A stretch of 43,358 bases of DNA from a virus: positions 1 through 43,358 of the IMG/VR virus record IMGVR_UViG_3300024999_000186, one strand, 5' to 3'. Both the position numbers and the translations under genes were made by a program. A model generated the notes under the pieces. That model worked only from the letters and a program-made list of their open reading frames with translations. It searched no databases and was not told the origin of the DNA. This document shows positions 15,701 to 23,523 of this stretch, piece by piece (the first letter of the stretch is position 1; every line of letters starts with the position of its first letter).

Positions 15701-18262
15701 TGAATTCAACTTGACTAAACGCTGATTACTACTGTCTGCAATATAAATATTACCTGATAAATCAATGGAACAACCTCTTGGGGAATTTAAACCAGTATTA
15801 TCAGTTTTAGCCACCCCAGTGACACCAAATTGAGATACATATTGTAATGATGAATTTAACTTCACTAAACGGTGGTTACTAGCATCGGCTATATAGATAT
15901 TACCTGAAGAATCTACTATACAACCATACGGGTATTTTAGTCCTGTATTATCTGATTTATAAGTTCCTGTTACTCCGAATTGACTAATATACTGAAAAGA
16001 TGAATTTAACTTCACTAAACGGTGATTACTAGTGTCAGCAATATAAATATTACCAGATGAATCAACCGTACATCCATAAGGATTATTTAATCCACTATTA
16101 TCACTCTTACTAACCCCTGTAACCCCAAACTGCTTAAACCGTCCAATATACTCCTTAACTAACCTCTTCCCTGCCATAGTAGTCAACTTACCTGTCATAA
16201 ACTTCTGAATACCATCATTCATGAGTTGCTGATAATTGTTGCCTGTTAATGATACTTTATGGCGAAGTGGGATGATGTCACGAGGGTCGATGACGTTAGC
16301 ATATAAACCATCTGGCCTATCAGAAATATATGGTTTAATAGTTGCACTTCCAGTAATAGAACCAGTAGTTCCAGTTGCTAATATCAAATTAACTGTAAAT
16401 GTTGTAGCACTATCAATAGAAACGATAGAATATAAAACAGTTGTGGCATTAGATGAAAATACAGTATCTCCAACATTCATATTTGCTGTGCTATCTACTG
16501 TTAATTGAGATGGTGTTCCTAATGTTATTGTTACTGTACCTATGTTTTTAGTAGCAGAATAATATGATTTTGCACCATTAGGATTTAAACGAGAATATAT
16601 AGTGGAATTGCGTCTTGGAATCTTAAATAATGGAATTGAATATGAATATCCATCAAATGAAACTAAAGTTGTTTTATCCCCTGCACTTCCACTTCCACTC
16701 AAAAATAATCCACTATCCGTAGCTGATTTTGTATAAGTCAAAACAGTATCAGCAGAATTTCCTCCCCATGCTTTTACATTAGTTGTATCATTAATTCCTT
16801 CTGCATAAGTATTAAAATTAACATTAGCAACTGTTCTAAGTCTATAGCTCATTTGATAAGAATTTGTTGTTGGAAAATATGCTTCAAGGAATACCAAATC
16901 TTCTCTATATCCTGAAATATCTGATACAGGTAACGTTACGACAGTTTGTGGAACAGTTATTTTATATCCATTTATAAATGCTTCAAATGCAGATATTGTT
17001 ACTCCATTAAGATTAGTTGTTGAACCTGTGATAGTAGGAAGTATAGTTACTCCAGAATATATCGAATTCTGAACTATTCCTGCTTGTGCTTGTGCGACAA
17101 CCGATAAATTATTCCAATTTGCTGTATCTGTATCTGCAACAAATCTATGAGTTGAATCATTTAAAATAACTGCAGCAGGAGTTTGACCATTACTATCTAA
17201 TTTTAATATTTTATTTGCACCAGAATTACCACTATTTAAAGTCAGAACTGGAGTAGTAGTTCCTGTAGCAATTGATATATCAGTATTTGCAGAAGTTACA
17301 CTAACAACTGAACCTGCTTGTGCAATTAATATAAAATAAGTAGCATTTGTTGGAAGATTACCTGTTGAAGCAAGAATACATTGATATGTACTACCAAGAT
17401 ATATAACTTTATTTAAAGGGATATAAGAATTAGAAGGGTTGTATGGTTCTATTAATTGGAAGGCTGTATTATTATTTTGCCTAATGGCTTCTTGATTTCC
17501 TCTAGTTACTTCATTTGACGATCTTATAGTCTCACTATTCCCTCTAGTAATTTCATTTGTAACTCTTAATCCCTCTGCTGTCAATCTTTCTTGCTCTGTA
17601 CTGTTTCTAGATTGTTCTGACGCGATTCTAACATTTTCTGACTCTACACGAATTTCCTCTGCTATAACTCTATTTCCCTCAGATGAAACTCTACTTAATT
17701 CTACTGTTTCACGTAAATCTTCTGATACAACACGACCATTCTCATTTAATTCTCTTTGAGATTCATTGGATTCTCTCTGAATTTCATTTAATTCTCTTTG
17801 AGATTCATTGCTAATTCTAATTACTTCTGCTCCTTGAGCTAATTCATTTGTTGCTTCTGTTGCAATTCTAACTTGATCCGTAGCGTCAGTTAAGCTTTGT
17901 AATGTTTGAGTTACATTATTATTTTCATCTAATACAGTATAAATCATGCTGGTTGGAACATAATGTAATCCTGTACCCATAAAATCAAATTGTAATTGTA
18001 ATCCATTTCTACTTAAATGGAATGTAATTATATTAATATCATAATCAACTACATAGGTATTTTCAGTAGGTATTCCACTTGTCTGTTCTATCCAAGTAAT
18101 ATTCTCTCCTGTGACAATTACCTTAGAAAATGAGTCTGGTATTTCAGAAAGTTGAACTGTTGAATTTGTGATAGTGTGAGATTCGCTGATGGATAAAAAT
18201 GGCGATTCTGTATTTCCGATTCTGCGTTTTGTAATTATACTGTTATTAAATAGAAATGACAA
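12782..18262 (-). CDS. giant tail fibre/adhesin with two NHL beta-propellers
   Basis: 1826 residues; start is TTG at 18262 behind AAAGGAGG. Order: N-terminal virion-attachment part (1-120); a charged coiled coil of repeated R-x-x-x-E/N-E blocks (about 130-280); a beta-rich stretch (300-700); six NHL repeats (about 710-1005); a beta-rich Ig-like stretch (1010-1315); six more NHL repeats (about 1316-1608); and a C-terminal domain. Each repeat is 50 residues with the core Q-F-G-V-T-G, D-N-T-G-L-N, G-N-I-Y-I-A-D, N-H-R-L-V-K-L. Two six-bladed propellers are therefore predicted, a likely receptor-binding device. NHL domains bind proteins, glycans or RNA in other systems; the ligand here is unknown. 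Confidence 0.75.
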   Translation of the reverse strand: MSFLFNNSIITKRRIGNTESPFLSISESHTITNSTVQLSEIPDSFSKVIVTGENITWIEQTSGIPTENTYVVDYDINIITFHLSRNGLQLQFDFMGTGLHYVPTSMIYTVLDENNNVTQTLQSLTDATDQVRIATEATNELAQGAEVIRISNESQRELNEIQRESNESQRELNENGRVVSEDLRETVELSRVSSEGNRVIAEEIRVESENVRIASEQSRNSTEQERLTAEGLRVTNEITRGNSETIRSSNEVTRGNQEAIRQNNNTAFQLIEPYNPSNSYIPLNKVIYLGSTYQCILASTGNLPTNATYFILIAQAGSVVSVTSANTDISIATGTTTPVLTLNSGNSGANKILKLDSNGQTPAAVILNDSTHRFVADTDTANWNNLSVVAQAQAGIVQNSIYSGVTILPTITGSTTNLNGVTISAFEAFINGYKITVPQTVVTLPVSDISGYREDLVFLEAYFPTTNSYQMSYRLRTVANVNFNTYAEGINDTTNVKAWGGNSADTVLTYTKSATDSGLFLSGSGSAGDKTTLVSFDGYSYSIPLFKIPRRNSTIYSRLNPNGAKSYYSATKNIGTVTITLGTPSQLTVDSTANMNVGDTVFSSNATTVLYSIVSIDSATTFTVNLILATGTTGSITGSATIKPYISDRPDGLYANVIDPRDIIPLRHKVSLTGNNYQQLMNDGIQKFMTGKLTTMAGKRLVKEYIGRFKQFGVTGVSKSDNSGLNNPYGCTVDSSGNIYIADTSNHRLVKLNSSFQYISQFGVTGTYKSDNTGLKYPYGCIVDSSGNIYIADASNHRLVKLNSSLQYVSQFGVTGVAKTDNTGLNSPRGCSIDLSGNIYIADSSNQRLVKLNSSLQYIGQYGVTGVSKADNSGLNNPYGCTVDSSGNIYIADLTNHRLVKLNSSLQYVTQFGITGTTKTDNTGLNSPYGCAVDSDDNIYISDAGNHRLVKLNSSLQYIGQFGITSTSKSDNTGLNYSQSCTIDSYGNLYIADTSNHRLIKITNPPDDMWMQWNEKYPNAIMGTQNMDGVQRTYGNTSLPQDTTFEFTTSQKKAGTQDQPWSANDTIEIKLLSGIVSGVLDADTVYTSITKSVVASTIIPVSSVTGLAVNDTVKLYYQATNTVSADLTISAVDATNLTITVGSSVTVSPSDLIVENTASTSVPLVKAFIDISGTATAGDATTITLDDTASSVDSAYNGLNINIVSGTGAGQSRTVSSYIGSTKVLTVPAWTIAPDATSVYQISGVITVAGTWTGLATNTAIFTVGALTSNNGGLGSAELNVLSTVIYPQGQGLQYLPENSQVLSVEVGGVDATWKQFGVTGTSKNDNTGLNNPSGCTVDSSGNIYIADTTNQRLVKLNSSLQYVSQFGVTGVTKTDNTGLNTPYGCAVDSSGNIYIADLTNHRLVKLNSSLQYVGQFGVTGTYKTDNTGLYAPSGCAVDTMGNIYIADTTNHRLVKLNSSLQYVGQFGVTSIFKTDNTGLRNPYGCVLDSLDNIYVSDYANYRLVKLNSSLQYVGQFGVTGSAKIDNTGLNSPRGCSVDSSGSIYIVDQNNHRLVKLNSSLQYVSQFGVTGVSKTDNTGLNTPYGCAVDNLGNLVIVDTTNRRVVKISPFQAYMSDQYTRELKVAFNNPVPDIAVAYEYIPSQRLVPTGITSANYQVLAKPERMYFTCCGSGGKYSVAGEQVLNVYDRIYGSVVNQFGSSAVTAPYKLNPTDLKALDARYKSGLIKAGWMDMSNSQTFGYELYRDVNTLKLYIDGYISLTFLTSDLILTNSISGCSFLPIVIKYNNELILIIIGQIINLITPMINTNIQSNYFYIPLRLDESILEK
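13440..14317 (-). repeat. second NHL array: six 150-bp tandem repeats
   Basis: Six units of about 150 bases encode the second propeller. The amino-acid core is nearly constant while third codon positions differ between units, so the array is old or under selection to vary at DNA level. The last unit is the most divergent (V-V-K-I-S-P). Confidence 0.85.
15250..16133 (-). repeat. first NHL array: six 150-bp tandem repeats
   Basis: Six units of about 150 bases encode the first propeller. The final unit (N-Y-S-Q-S-C, L-I-K-I-T-N-P) is degenerate, as expected for a closing blade. Units are as similar to those of the other array as to each other, suggesting duplication of a whole propeller or gene conversion. 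Confidence 0.85.
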
Positions 18263-18313
18263 GATAAACCAAACCTCCTTTATGTTTTTGTAAATATTAT
18301 TTTATAAGAATAA

Positions 18314-18339
18314 AAGAAGAGGTTTGTTTACCTCTTCTT
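18314..18339 (-). terminator. terminator after the 48-residue gene
   Basis: AAGAAGAGGT pairs with ACCTCTTCTT (10 bp, 6-base loop); leftward it is followed by TTTATTCTTAT. It may lower expression of the fibre gene. Confidence 0.65.
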
Positions 18340-18357
18340 AGAAAATTTTATTTATTA

Positions 18358-18504
18358 TTATTTTTGTTCTATATCTTGTTGTATTGGATTTTGCAAAGCA
18401 TTTAATATTGAAATATATGCAGGGACTTCACTACCCTTTAAATCAGTTCTTTGCAAAAATGCAATTAAATTATTTAATACTTGTTCGCTTAATTCATATT
18501 TCAT
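18358..18504 (-). CDS. small conserved phage protein
   Basis: 48 residues, ATG behind AAGGTGGAG. The core L-N-N-L-I-A-F-L-Q-R, then L-K-G-S-E-V-P-A-Y then L-N-A-L-Q-N-P, is a pattern I recognise from small proteins in many tailed phages, often near tail or lysis genes; function unknown to me. Lies between the protease and fibre genes in the same direction. Confidence 0.65.
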   Translation of the reverse strand: MKYELSEQVLNNLIAFLQRTDLKGSEVPAYISILNALQNPIQQDIEQK

Positions 18505-18535
18505 TGTTATATTCTCCACCTTTATTATTTTATTA

Positions 18536-19954
18536 TTATGTAATATTATTAAAATCTGTAGCTAATTGTGTAAAATAACTTGAATATATTAAACCATTTG
18601 TTGCGACCACTGGTACAGATGTTGTTATCATACTAGATATTCCATTTCTCACTTCGTTGAAAATTACTGCTGTCAAAACAGTTCCAGTAGTTACATTTGT
18701 AAATATAATTGTAGATAATCCTTTGGTAGCACGTTTTAAATTTATTTTTGTACAAAATTGGCTCCAGTCATAAGATGTTATATTAAAAGTTGAACCTGAT
18801 GGATTAGGTGTCGTACTCCAATAAAAATCACTAGAAGCAATATAGTCCAATACAGTATAAAAACTATAAATATAATCCCATTCAATTGAGATGTATGCTC
18901 TGCCAGCATCAGCACTGTCACCCCATGTAGCACCCCAATTGTTATGTATAATCCACCATGTTTTTCCACCAATAATCTTCCACCCTATAATATTCACACA
19001 ATGGTATCCCCTAATAGTTGTACTAAATGTATCTGGAACATAACCTGTAGAAACATAATCAACAGCACCTACTGACAGTCGATCTAATGCAGGAGGCATT
19101 CCAATACTTAATAATACAGTACCATCACTAATTATTCTTTGTTTTATATTTTCAATTATATTTTTACCAAATCCATTTTGTGTTCCCATCCAATCATTAC
19201 TTCCATATTGAGTAAATGAATCTATCTTTTGTTTAATTGCGTCATTTGTAATAGATATGGTATTTTTATTGTTATTAACTAAAGTTTTTGCTCCAATTGC
19301 CACAGGAGTAGGATCATAAGTCCCAACAACATTATCATAATAATAATAATTATCAGGATAATATCTTAAACTATTTTCAGGCAATAAATTCCACTGTGGC
19401 ACACCTTCTGCTTTTACCCTATTTAAAGCTTGATTGACATCCATTCCTTCTGTCTGTAGATCTGTAGAGAGTCTGTTTCCGTATACCCAACCTGTAGAAT
19501 AAGATAAATAAGATGTTCCTCTTTCTCTTTTTTCATGAATTTCTTTCATTGTTGCAATACTTGTTGCAACACAATTATTTGCTTGACCAGACCAAGTTCC
19601 ATTTGCCGTATTCCACACCCATTGATGTGTAGTTTGAGGTTTATAAGGTGGATAATAATCAGTAGGCAAACTAGTAGGATAAGCAGGAGTAGTAACCGAA
19701 GTATAGCTACTCCAATCTGATGTTACACCAGATAAAGTAATTCTTGCACGAAATGTATGAGTTGTTTCTGATTTCATATTACTAAAATTAACAGTAGTAT
19801 ATGGTAATGTAAAATTATAAACTTTGATATATCCACTACTTCTACTTACTTCTATATCAATCGCACTAGCACTAGAATAAGATATATTTACACTAATTCC
19901 ATAAACATTTCCATCATATGAATATGAGCAACTAACTGAAGGTGGGGTAGGCAT
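18536..19954 (-). CDS. papain-like (C1) cysteine protease with fibronectin-like N-terminus
   Basis: 472 residues. Residues 1-90 look like a fibronectin type III domain. The peptidase follows: Q124-A-N-N-C128-V-A (nucleophile region), G-Y-H318-C-V-N-I-I-G-W, and H-N338-N-W-G-A-T-W-G-D in the place of the papain N-S-W-G. All three catalytic residues are present, but Q and C are only four apart, against six in papain. The last 90 residues are a beta-rich, T-rich module. No signal peptide. Its place among fibre genes suggests a virion-borne protease that acts on host surface proteins or matures the tail. The start overlaps the upstream gene by 23 bases. Confidence 0.75.
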   Translation of the reverse strand: MPTPPSVSCSYSYDGNVYGISVNISYSSASAIDIEVSRSSGYIKVYNFTLPYTTVNFSNMKSETTHTFRARITLSGVTSDWSSYTSVTTPAYPTSLPTDYYPPYKPQTTHQWVWNTANGTWSGQANNCVATSIATMKEIHEKRERGTSYLSYSTGWVYGNRLSTDLQTEGMDVNQALNRVKAEGVPQWNLLPENSLRYYPDNYYYYDNVVGTYDPTPVAIGAKTLVNNNKNTISITNDAIKQKIDSFTQYGSNDWMGTQNGFGKNIIENIKQRIISDGTVLLSIGMPPALDRLSVGAVDYVSTGYVPDTFSTTIRGYHCVNIIGWKIIGGKTWWIIHNNWGATWGDSADAGRAYISIEWDYIYSFYTVLDYIASSDFYWSTTPNPSGSTFNITSYDWSQFCTKINLKRATKGLSTIIFTNVTTGTVLTAVIFNEVRNGISSMITTSVPVVATNGLIYSSYFTQLATDFNNIT

Positions 19955-20321
19955 TTATAAATTCACTCTCCTCAACGATTGCTCCACCATTATGTTTTCC
20001 ATCATGTGGTAAAGGAACGTCATTATTATTTGAAGTTGTGATATATTTGCATCTACCAAATGTATCAAACCATTCATTATTATATAAAACTTGACCAATT
20101 ACTTCATATACTGTAAATGTCTCTAGATTATTAAAAATTACTATTCTTGTTTCATGATAATCACTATTTGAAACTTGAATGTCTATAAATGTAAATTCAT
20201 CTTCTTCTCCTCTAAGTCCAATCTGAAATCCTTGATATTCTTTTTCTTCTAACTTTAATTCTCTAATAAAAAAAGCAAGTTGAGTTTCAGAACACAAACT
20301 TGCCATTCTAATTACTTCCAT
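19932..20321 (-). CDS. hypothetical tail-region protein
   Basis: 129 residues, ATG with AAAGGAGAA. Beta-rich with acidic middle (L-R-G-E-E-D-E-F-T-F), then I-V-I-F-N-N-L-E-T-F-T-V-Y-E-V-I. Overlaps the protease gene by 23 bases, so the two are translationally linked. No family recognised; a protease-partner or baseplate role would be inference only. Confidence 0.55.
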   Translation of the reverse strand: MEVIRMASLCSETQLAFFIRELKLEEKEYQGFQIGLRGEEDEFTFIDIQVSNSDYHETRIVIFNNLETFTVYEVIGQVLYNNEWFDTFGRCKYITTSNNNDVPLPHDGKHNGGAIVEESEFINAYPTFS

Positions 20322-20356
20322 ATTGTTTTATTCTCCTTTGATAATTTAGATTAAAA

Positions 20357-22180
20357 TTATGCAAATACAGCAGTTGCACCAGTATATAAAACCCCATTTT
20401 TATAGATATTTCCTGAGAAATTAATATCTCCACTAACATCTAAAGTATAGCTAGGAAAGTTTGAACCTATGGCTACATTACCACCATTAAAATATGATAT
20501 TCCTCCTGCTGATATTTGAATTGTTGTATTTTGGGAATTATTAGTCAGTGCCAACAAACCTCCTCCTCCGATAATAGGACTAGCTTGTAATGTAGCTCGT
20601 ATTTTATTATCAGAACCAGATAAATTAAATAATCCACCACCGGAAGAACTACCAATTCCAGCAGAAACCCTAACATATTGAGTTATATCTGAATTAGGAG
20701 GTGCATCATCATATAAAACTAATGTTCCAGCTCTGTTAGCACCAGTTCCACTTTCTGTTCCTATTTTTATATCAAGGTTTCCTATTGCATCGTAAATTAA
20801 AATTTTTCCTCCATATGTATCTTGATATACATCTGTGGTAATAATACTTCCTGTTTTAGCAATTAATCTTTGTGCTGTTACATTTAACGCATCAATATAA
20901 CTTGCTGTTACGGTTCCATTTACAATACTTACCACATCACTACTTGTTGTTTTTGTGGCAGGATTATAACCAGAAGCAAAATTTGTCGTTGAGCCAACTG
21001 TAATTTGGTTTGCGAATAAAGTGCCATCAATATTGGCAGCAGAAACATGTAAATTTGTTGCATCAATATTTGTTGCTGTAATTGTTCCTAATTTAGTTGT
21101 AAATTTACTAAAATCAATTGTTTTTGTAGAAGCATTAATTAGGACATCTGAATTATTTACAATGCTTCCAGTAAAATTAATATCCCCGCTAGTATTTACA
21201 GAGAAATTTGTTTGCCATGAGGGGGAGGCATATGTTCCAATATTTTTTTGAATTTTTAAACCATCCGTTGCGTTAAGGACAATTTGATTTGTTAGTGTTG
21301 CAAAACCATCAGTTTTTTGAATTACTAAACCATTTTCACTATTTATTTTCACTCCATTGTATGTATTGCTTAAATTTAAAAAACTATTAGTAAAAGACGG
21401 ATCAATTTGTGAAGATGGTAGTCCTCCATCAGTAATTTCAAGTGCTAAACCTGAAATTTTAACTCCTGTAGAATCTACTTTAAATATTTGTTCAGAACTA
21501 GAATTTGTCGCATCAATAGTAAGGTTATTACCACAAATTATTTGACCTTGGAGACGTTCAGCTACAATAAGATGATTAGTGCTATTCAAACTGATTCGTT
21601 TTATTTCATCTTTTTCTTGAATATTATTCTCATAAGTTAAATCAATATTATTTTCGTCTAATTTATAAACATTTAACTTACCGCCAATACCCTCAGATGA
21701 AATAAAGTCAAATGTATTCTGATATACCGACATTAGAGGTATATTATTCATTATTTCTTTATGAGCCACACTAAAACATTCATTAGTTTTGATACCACCA
21801 GTCCACAATCCAATATCATTACCATTTACTGTTTTCTCTATGATATCAAATTTATTATAAGAAGATAATTGATATACAATTGTTTTGCCATCTTTAAGAT
21901 AACCAATTACTATTTCTAATAACGATTTTCCATCATAACAAAATATAGCTAATTCTTTCAATGTTTCAATAGATTTATTTTCTATACTTGCGTATTGATT
22001 CATTATCTTATAAGAAATATCCATATTTCCAGAACAGAATATCAATTTATCTTCTACAATCCATATTTTTTTACCATTTTCGCTTATTCTATATATTTTA
22101 TTATCTATAGTCGTAGATATGGCACTGTCGGAACCAAAGTATAACTCCTTTTCCTTTTGGATTATTAATATAGCACTGAT
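20357..22180 (-). CDS. Ntn-hydrolase (proteasome-like) domain fused to a tail fibre
   Basis: About 607 residues if it starts at ATC (22180). The frame is open from there; the first ATG would delete a conserved strand. The N-terminus S-A-I-L-I-I-Q-K-E-K-E-L-Y-F-G-S-D-S-A matches the first strands of 20S-proteasome-like Ntn hydrolases (usually 'TAIL...ADSA'); residues about 1-200 form this domain. The rest is a beta-repeat fibre (D-G-L-K-I-Q-K, G-D-I-N-F-T-G, D-V-S-G-D-I-N-F-S-G-N-I-Y-K-N-G) ending near a trimeric-fibre motif. No Thr/Ser/Cys at residue 2 other than Ser; activity is uncertain. AGGAGGTGA lies in the last codons of the upstream endonuclease gene. Confidence 0.6.
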   Translation of the reverse strand: MSAILIIQKEKELYFGSDSAISTTIDNKIYRISENGKKIWIVEDKLIFCSGNMDISYKIMNQYASIENKSIETLKELAIFCYDGKSLLEIVIGYLKDGKTIVYQLSSYNKFDIIEKTVNGNDIGLWTGGIKTNECFSVAHKEIMNNIPLMSVYQNTFDFISSEGIGGKLNVYKLDENNIDLTYENNIQEKDEIKRISLNSTNHLIVAERLQGQIICGNNLTIDATNSSSEQIFKVDSTGVKISGLALEITDGGLPSSQIDPSFTNSFLNLSNTYNGVKINSENGLVIQKTDGFATLTNQIVLNATDGLKIQKNIGTYASPSWQTNFSVNTSGDINFTGSIVNNSDVLINASTKTIDFSKFTTKLGTITATNIDATNLHVSAANIDGTLFANQITVGSTTNFASGYNPATKTTSSDVVSIVNGTVTASYIDALNVTAQRLIAKTGSIITTDVYQDTYGGKILIYDAIGNLDIKIGTESGTGANRAGTLVLYDDAPPNSDITQYVRVSAGIGSSSGGGLFNLSGSDNKIRATLQASPIIGGGGLLALTNNSQNTTIQISAGGISYFNGGNVAIGSNFPSYTLDVSGDINFSGNIYKNGVLYTGATAVFA

Positions 22181-22181
22181 T

Positions 22182-23399
22182 TTAAATCACCTCCTCTACC
22201 TTCCAATCATCTAATATAATTTGCGTAAATGTTCTATCCGAATTGACAAGTTTATTTATTGATTCAATTAATTGTTCTAGTGTAGGAATTTTATGACTAC
22301 TTTTAATTCTTAATATCTTCCATCCTTGAGACTTTGTGAATTCATCTCGTTTTCTATCCTTTTGCTGATCTTTATGAAAATACTGAGCATCATATTCTAA
22401 ATTTATTTTTATATTGTCAATAAAAATAGCTACATCTAAATTCATTCTACTTAATGGATAATTTAACTCTACTATGTAATTATTTTCTTTTAACATACCA
22501 AATATTTCTAATTGTTGTGTTGATGTAGGACATGTTCCATTTTTATAAAATGATTTTGCTACTTTTGCTTTAATAAAAGCATTTTGACTTGGATTCTCCT
22601 TCCCCCAATTTTTTAGTGACGTTTCTTTAAATCTGATCTTAAATTCTTCTGTTTGTGAATAGTATTCTGTTCCATATGTATCCAGATTAGTTTGTTTCAT
22701 TTTTTCACGGACTTCTGCATTAGAAGAGGGTGATTTCCCTCCGTACCTATCTATATTTGTTTGACTTGCCTTTTCTTTAATATCTATATTCTGCATAGCA
22801 TAATCTACATCATATTTTTCTTGGCATGTATCTTTAGATTTTTGTTTAATTTTTTCATTTTGAAAAACATTATCTACACCGTATTTCTTATTGACTGTAA
22901 TCTTTGTTTTATCTTTTACGTGTTGGTTTTGACCTGGATGATCGAACCCATATTTTTTATTACTTGTTATTTTATATTTCAATTTAAATTCGTCTGTTTT
23001 AGTATAATTATCTACTCCATATTTCTCGTTAAGAGTAATTTTGCTTTTTTCTTTAGCACTTTCTAATTGAAATATACTATTAACTCCATATTGTACAAAA
23101 TTTGATTCTTTTACCTTAAATTTTGTACATTTCTTGCAACAGTCTTTTGTTATTAAACTATTTTTAGTTTGCCTAATATATGTTGAATATGCTGTCTTTT
23201 TTAAAGTGAATATATTACATTCTAAACAATAATCACACAAAGTTACTATCTCCACGCTACTACCATTACTTAAATCTTCTACTTTTACTTCAAATTCATC
23301 ATTCCATTTAGTAAAAGTATAATCAAGTTTTTCATACCATTCTCTAGTTTCTGAACGCCATTTTACTTTTACACTTTTAGTCAATATCATTATCTTCAC
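22182..23399 (-). CDS. KYG-repeat homing endonuclease (Vsr-like, EDxHD type)
   Basis: 405 residues; GTG at 23399 behind AGAAGGGAT, or ATG three codons later. An N-terminal domain (K-V-K-W-R-S, D-L-S-N-G-S-S-V-E-I) carries C-x-x-C pairs and resembles the N-terminus of the HNH gene at 27529-28662. Eight repeats of about 24 residues follow (K-Y-G-V-D-N-x-x-Q-x-x-x-x-K-x-K), a DNA-binding array known from phage homing endonucleases such as I-Bth0305I. The C-terminus has L-D-V-A-I-F, L-E-Y-D, H-K-D, R-D-E-F and W-K-I-L-R-I: a Vsr-like nuclease core. Its last codons contain the ribosome-binding site of the next gene. Confidence 0.8.
   Translation of the reverse strand: MKIMILTKSVKVKWRSETREWYEKLDYTFTKWNDEFEVKVEDLSNGSSVEIVTLCDYCLECNIFTLKKTAYSTYIRQTKNSLITKDCCKKCTKFKVKESNFVQYGVNSIFQLESAKEKSKITLNEKYGVDNYTKTDEFKLKYKITSNKKYGFDHPGQNQHVKDKTKITVNKKYGVDNVFQNEKIKQKSKDTCQEKYDVDYAMQNIDIKEKASQTNIDRYGGKSPSSNAEVREKMKQTNLDTYGTEYYSQTEEFKIRFKETSLKNWGKENPSQNAFIKAKVAKSFYKNGTCPTSTQQLEIFGMLKENNYIVELNYPLSRMNLDVAIFIDNIKINLEYDAQYFHKDQQKDRKRDEFTKSQGWKILRIKSSHKIPTLEQLIESINKLVNSDRTFTQIILDDWKVEEVI
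22185..22194 (-). promoter_or_regulatory. ribosome-binding site inside the endonuclease 3' end
   Basis: AGGAGGTGAT, complementary to the 16S rRNA tail, overlaps the endonuclease codons E-E-V-I and ends one base before its stop. Only ATC occurs at the correct distance in the frame of the Ntn/fibre gene. Confidence 0.7.
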
Positions 23400-23441
23400 A
23401 ATCCCTTCTAATATTATAATCTATCCCCTGTGAACATAAAA

Positions 23442-23518
23442 AATTAAGGGGTGTGGTTACATGGATTAAATAAACCATTATTAGCAGAATTAATTACTTT
23501 CTGCGCAACCCCTTAATT
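23442..23518 (-). other. branched stem with two inner hairpins (Y-type element 1)
   Basis: Outer 11-bp stem AATTAAGGGGT (23442-23452)/ACCCCTTAATT (23508-23518), followed leftward by TTTTTTATG. Inside: TGGTT/AACCA (23454-23458, 23473-23477) and GCAGAA/TTCTGC (23484-23489, 23499-23504). It lies directly after the endopeptidase stop and upstream of the KYG-repeat endonuclease. It acts most likely as a terminator. Confidence 0.65.
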
Positions 23519-23523
23519 AAAAA

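Noticed and set aside
13440-16133. CRISPR-like array suggested by regular 150-bp repeats
   Set aside because: The repeats are in frame, encode NHL blades and have no spacers.
22178-23523. Group I intron carrying the KYG-repeat endonuclease
   Set aside because: No conserved P/Q/R/S core was recognised, a terminator-like stem precedes the gene, and the endonuclease stop sits on the next ribosome-binding site; a free-standing insertion is simpler. Kept as an alternative in the ATC start finding.
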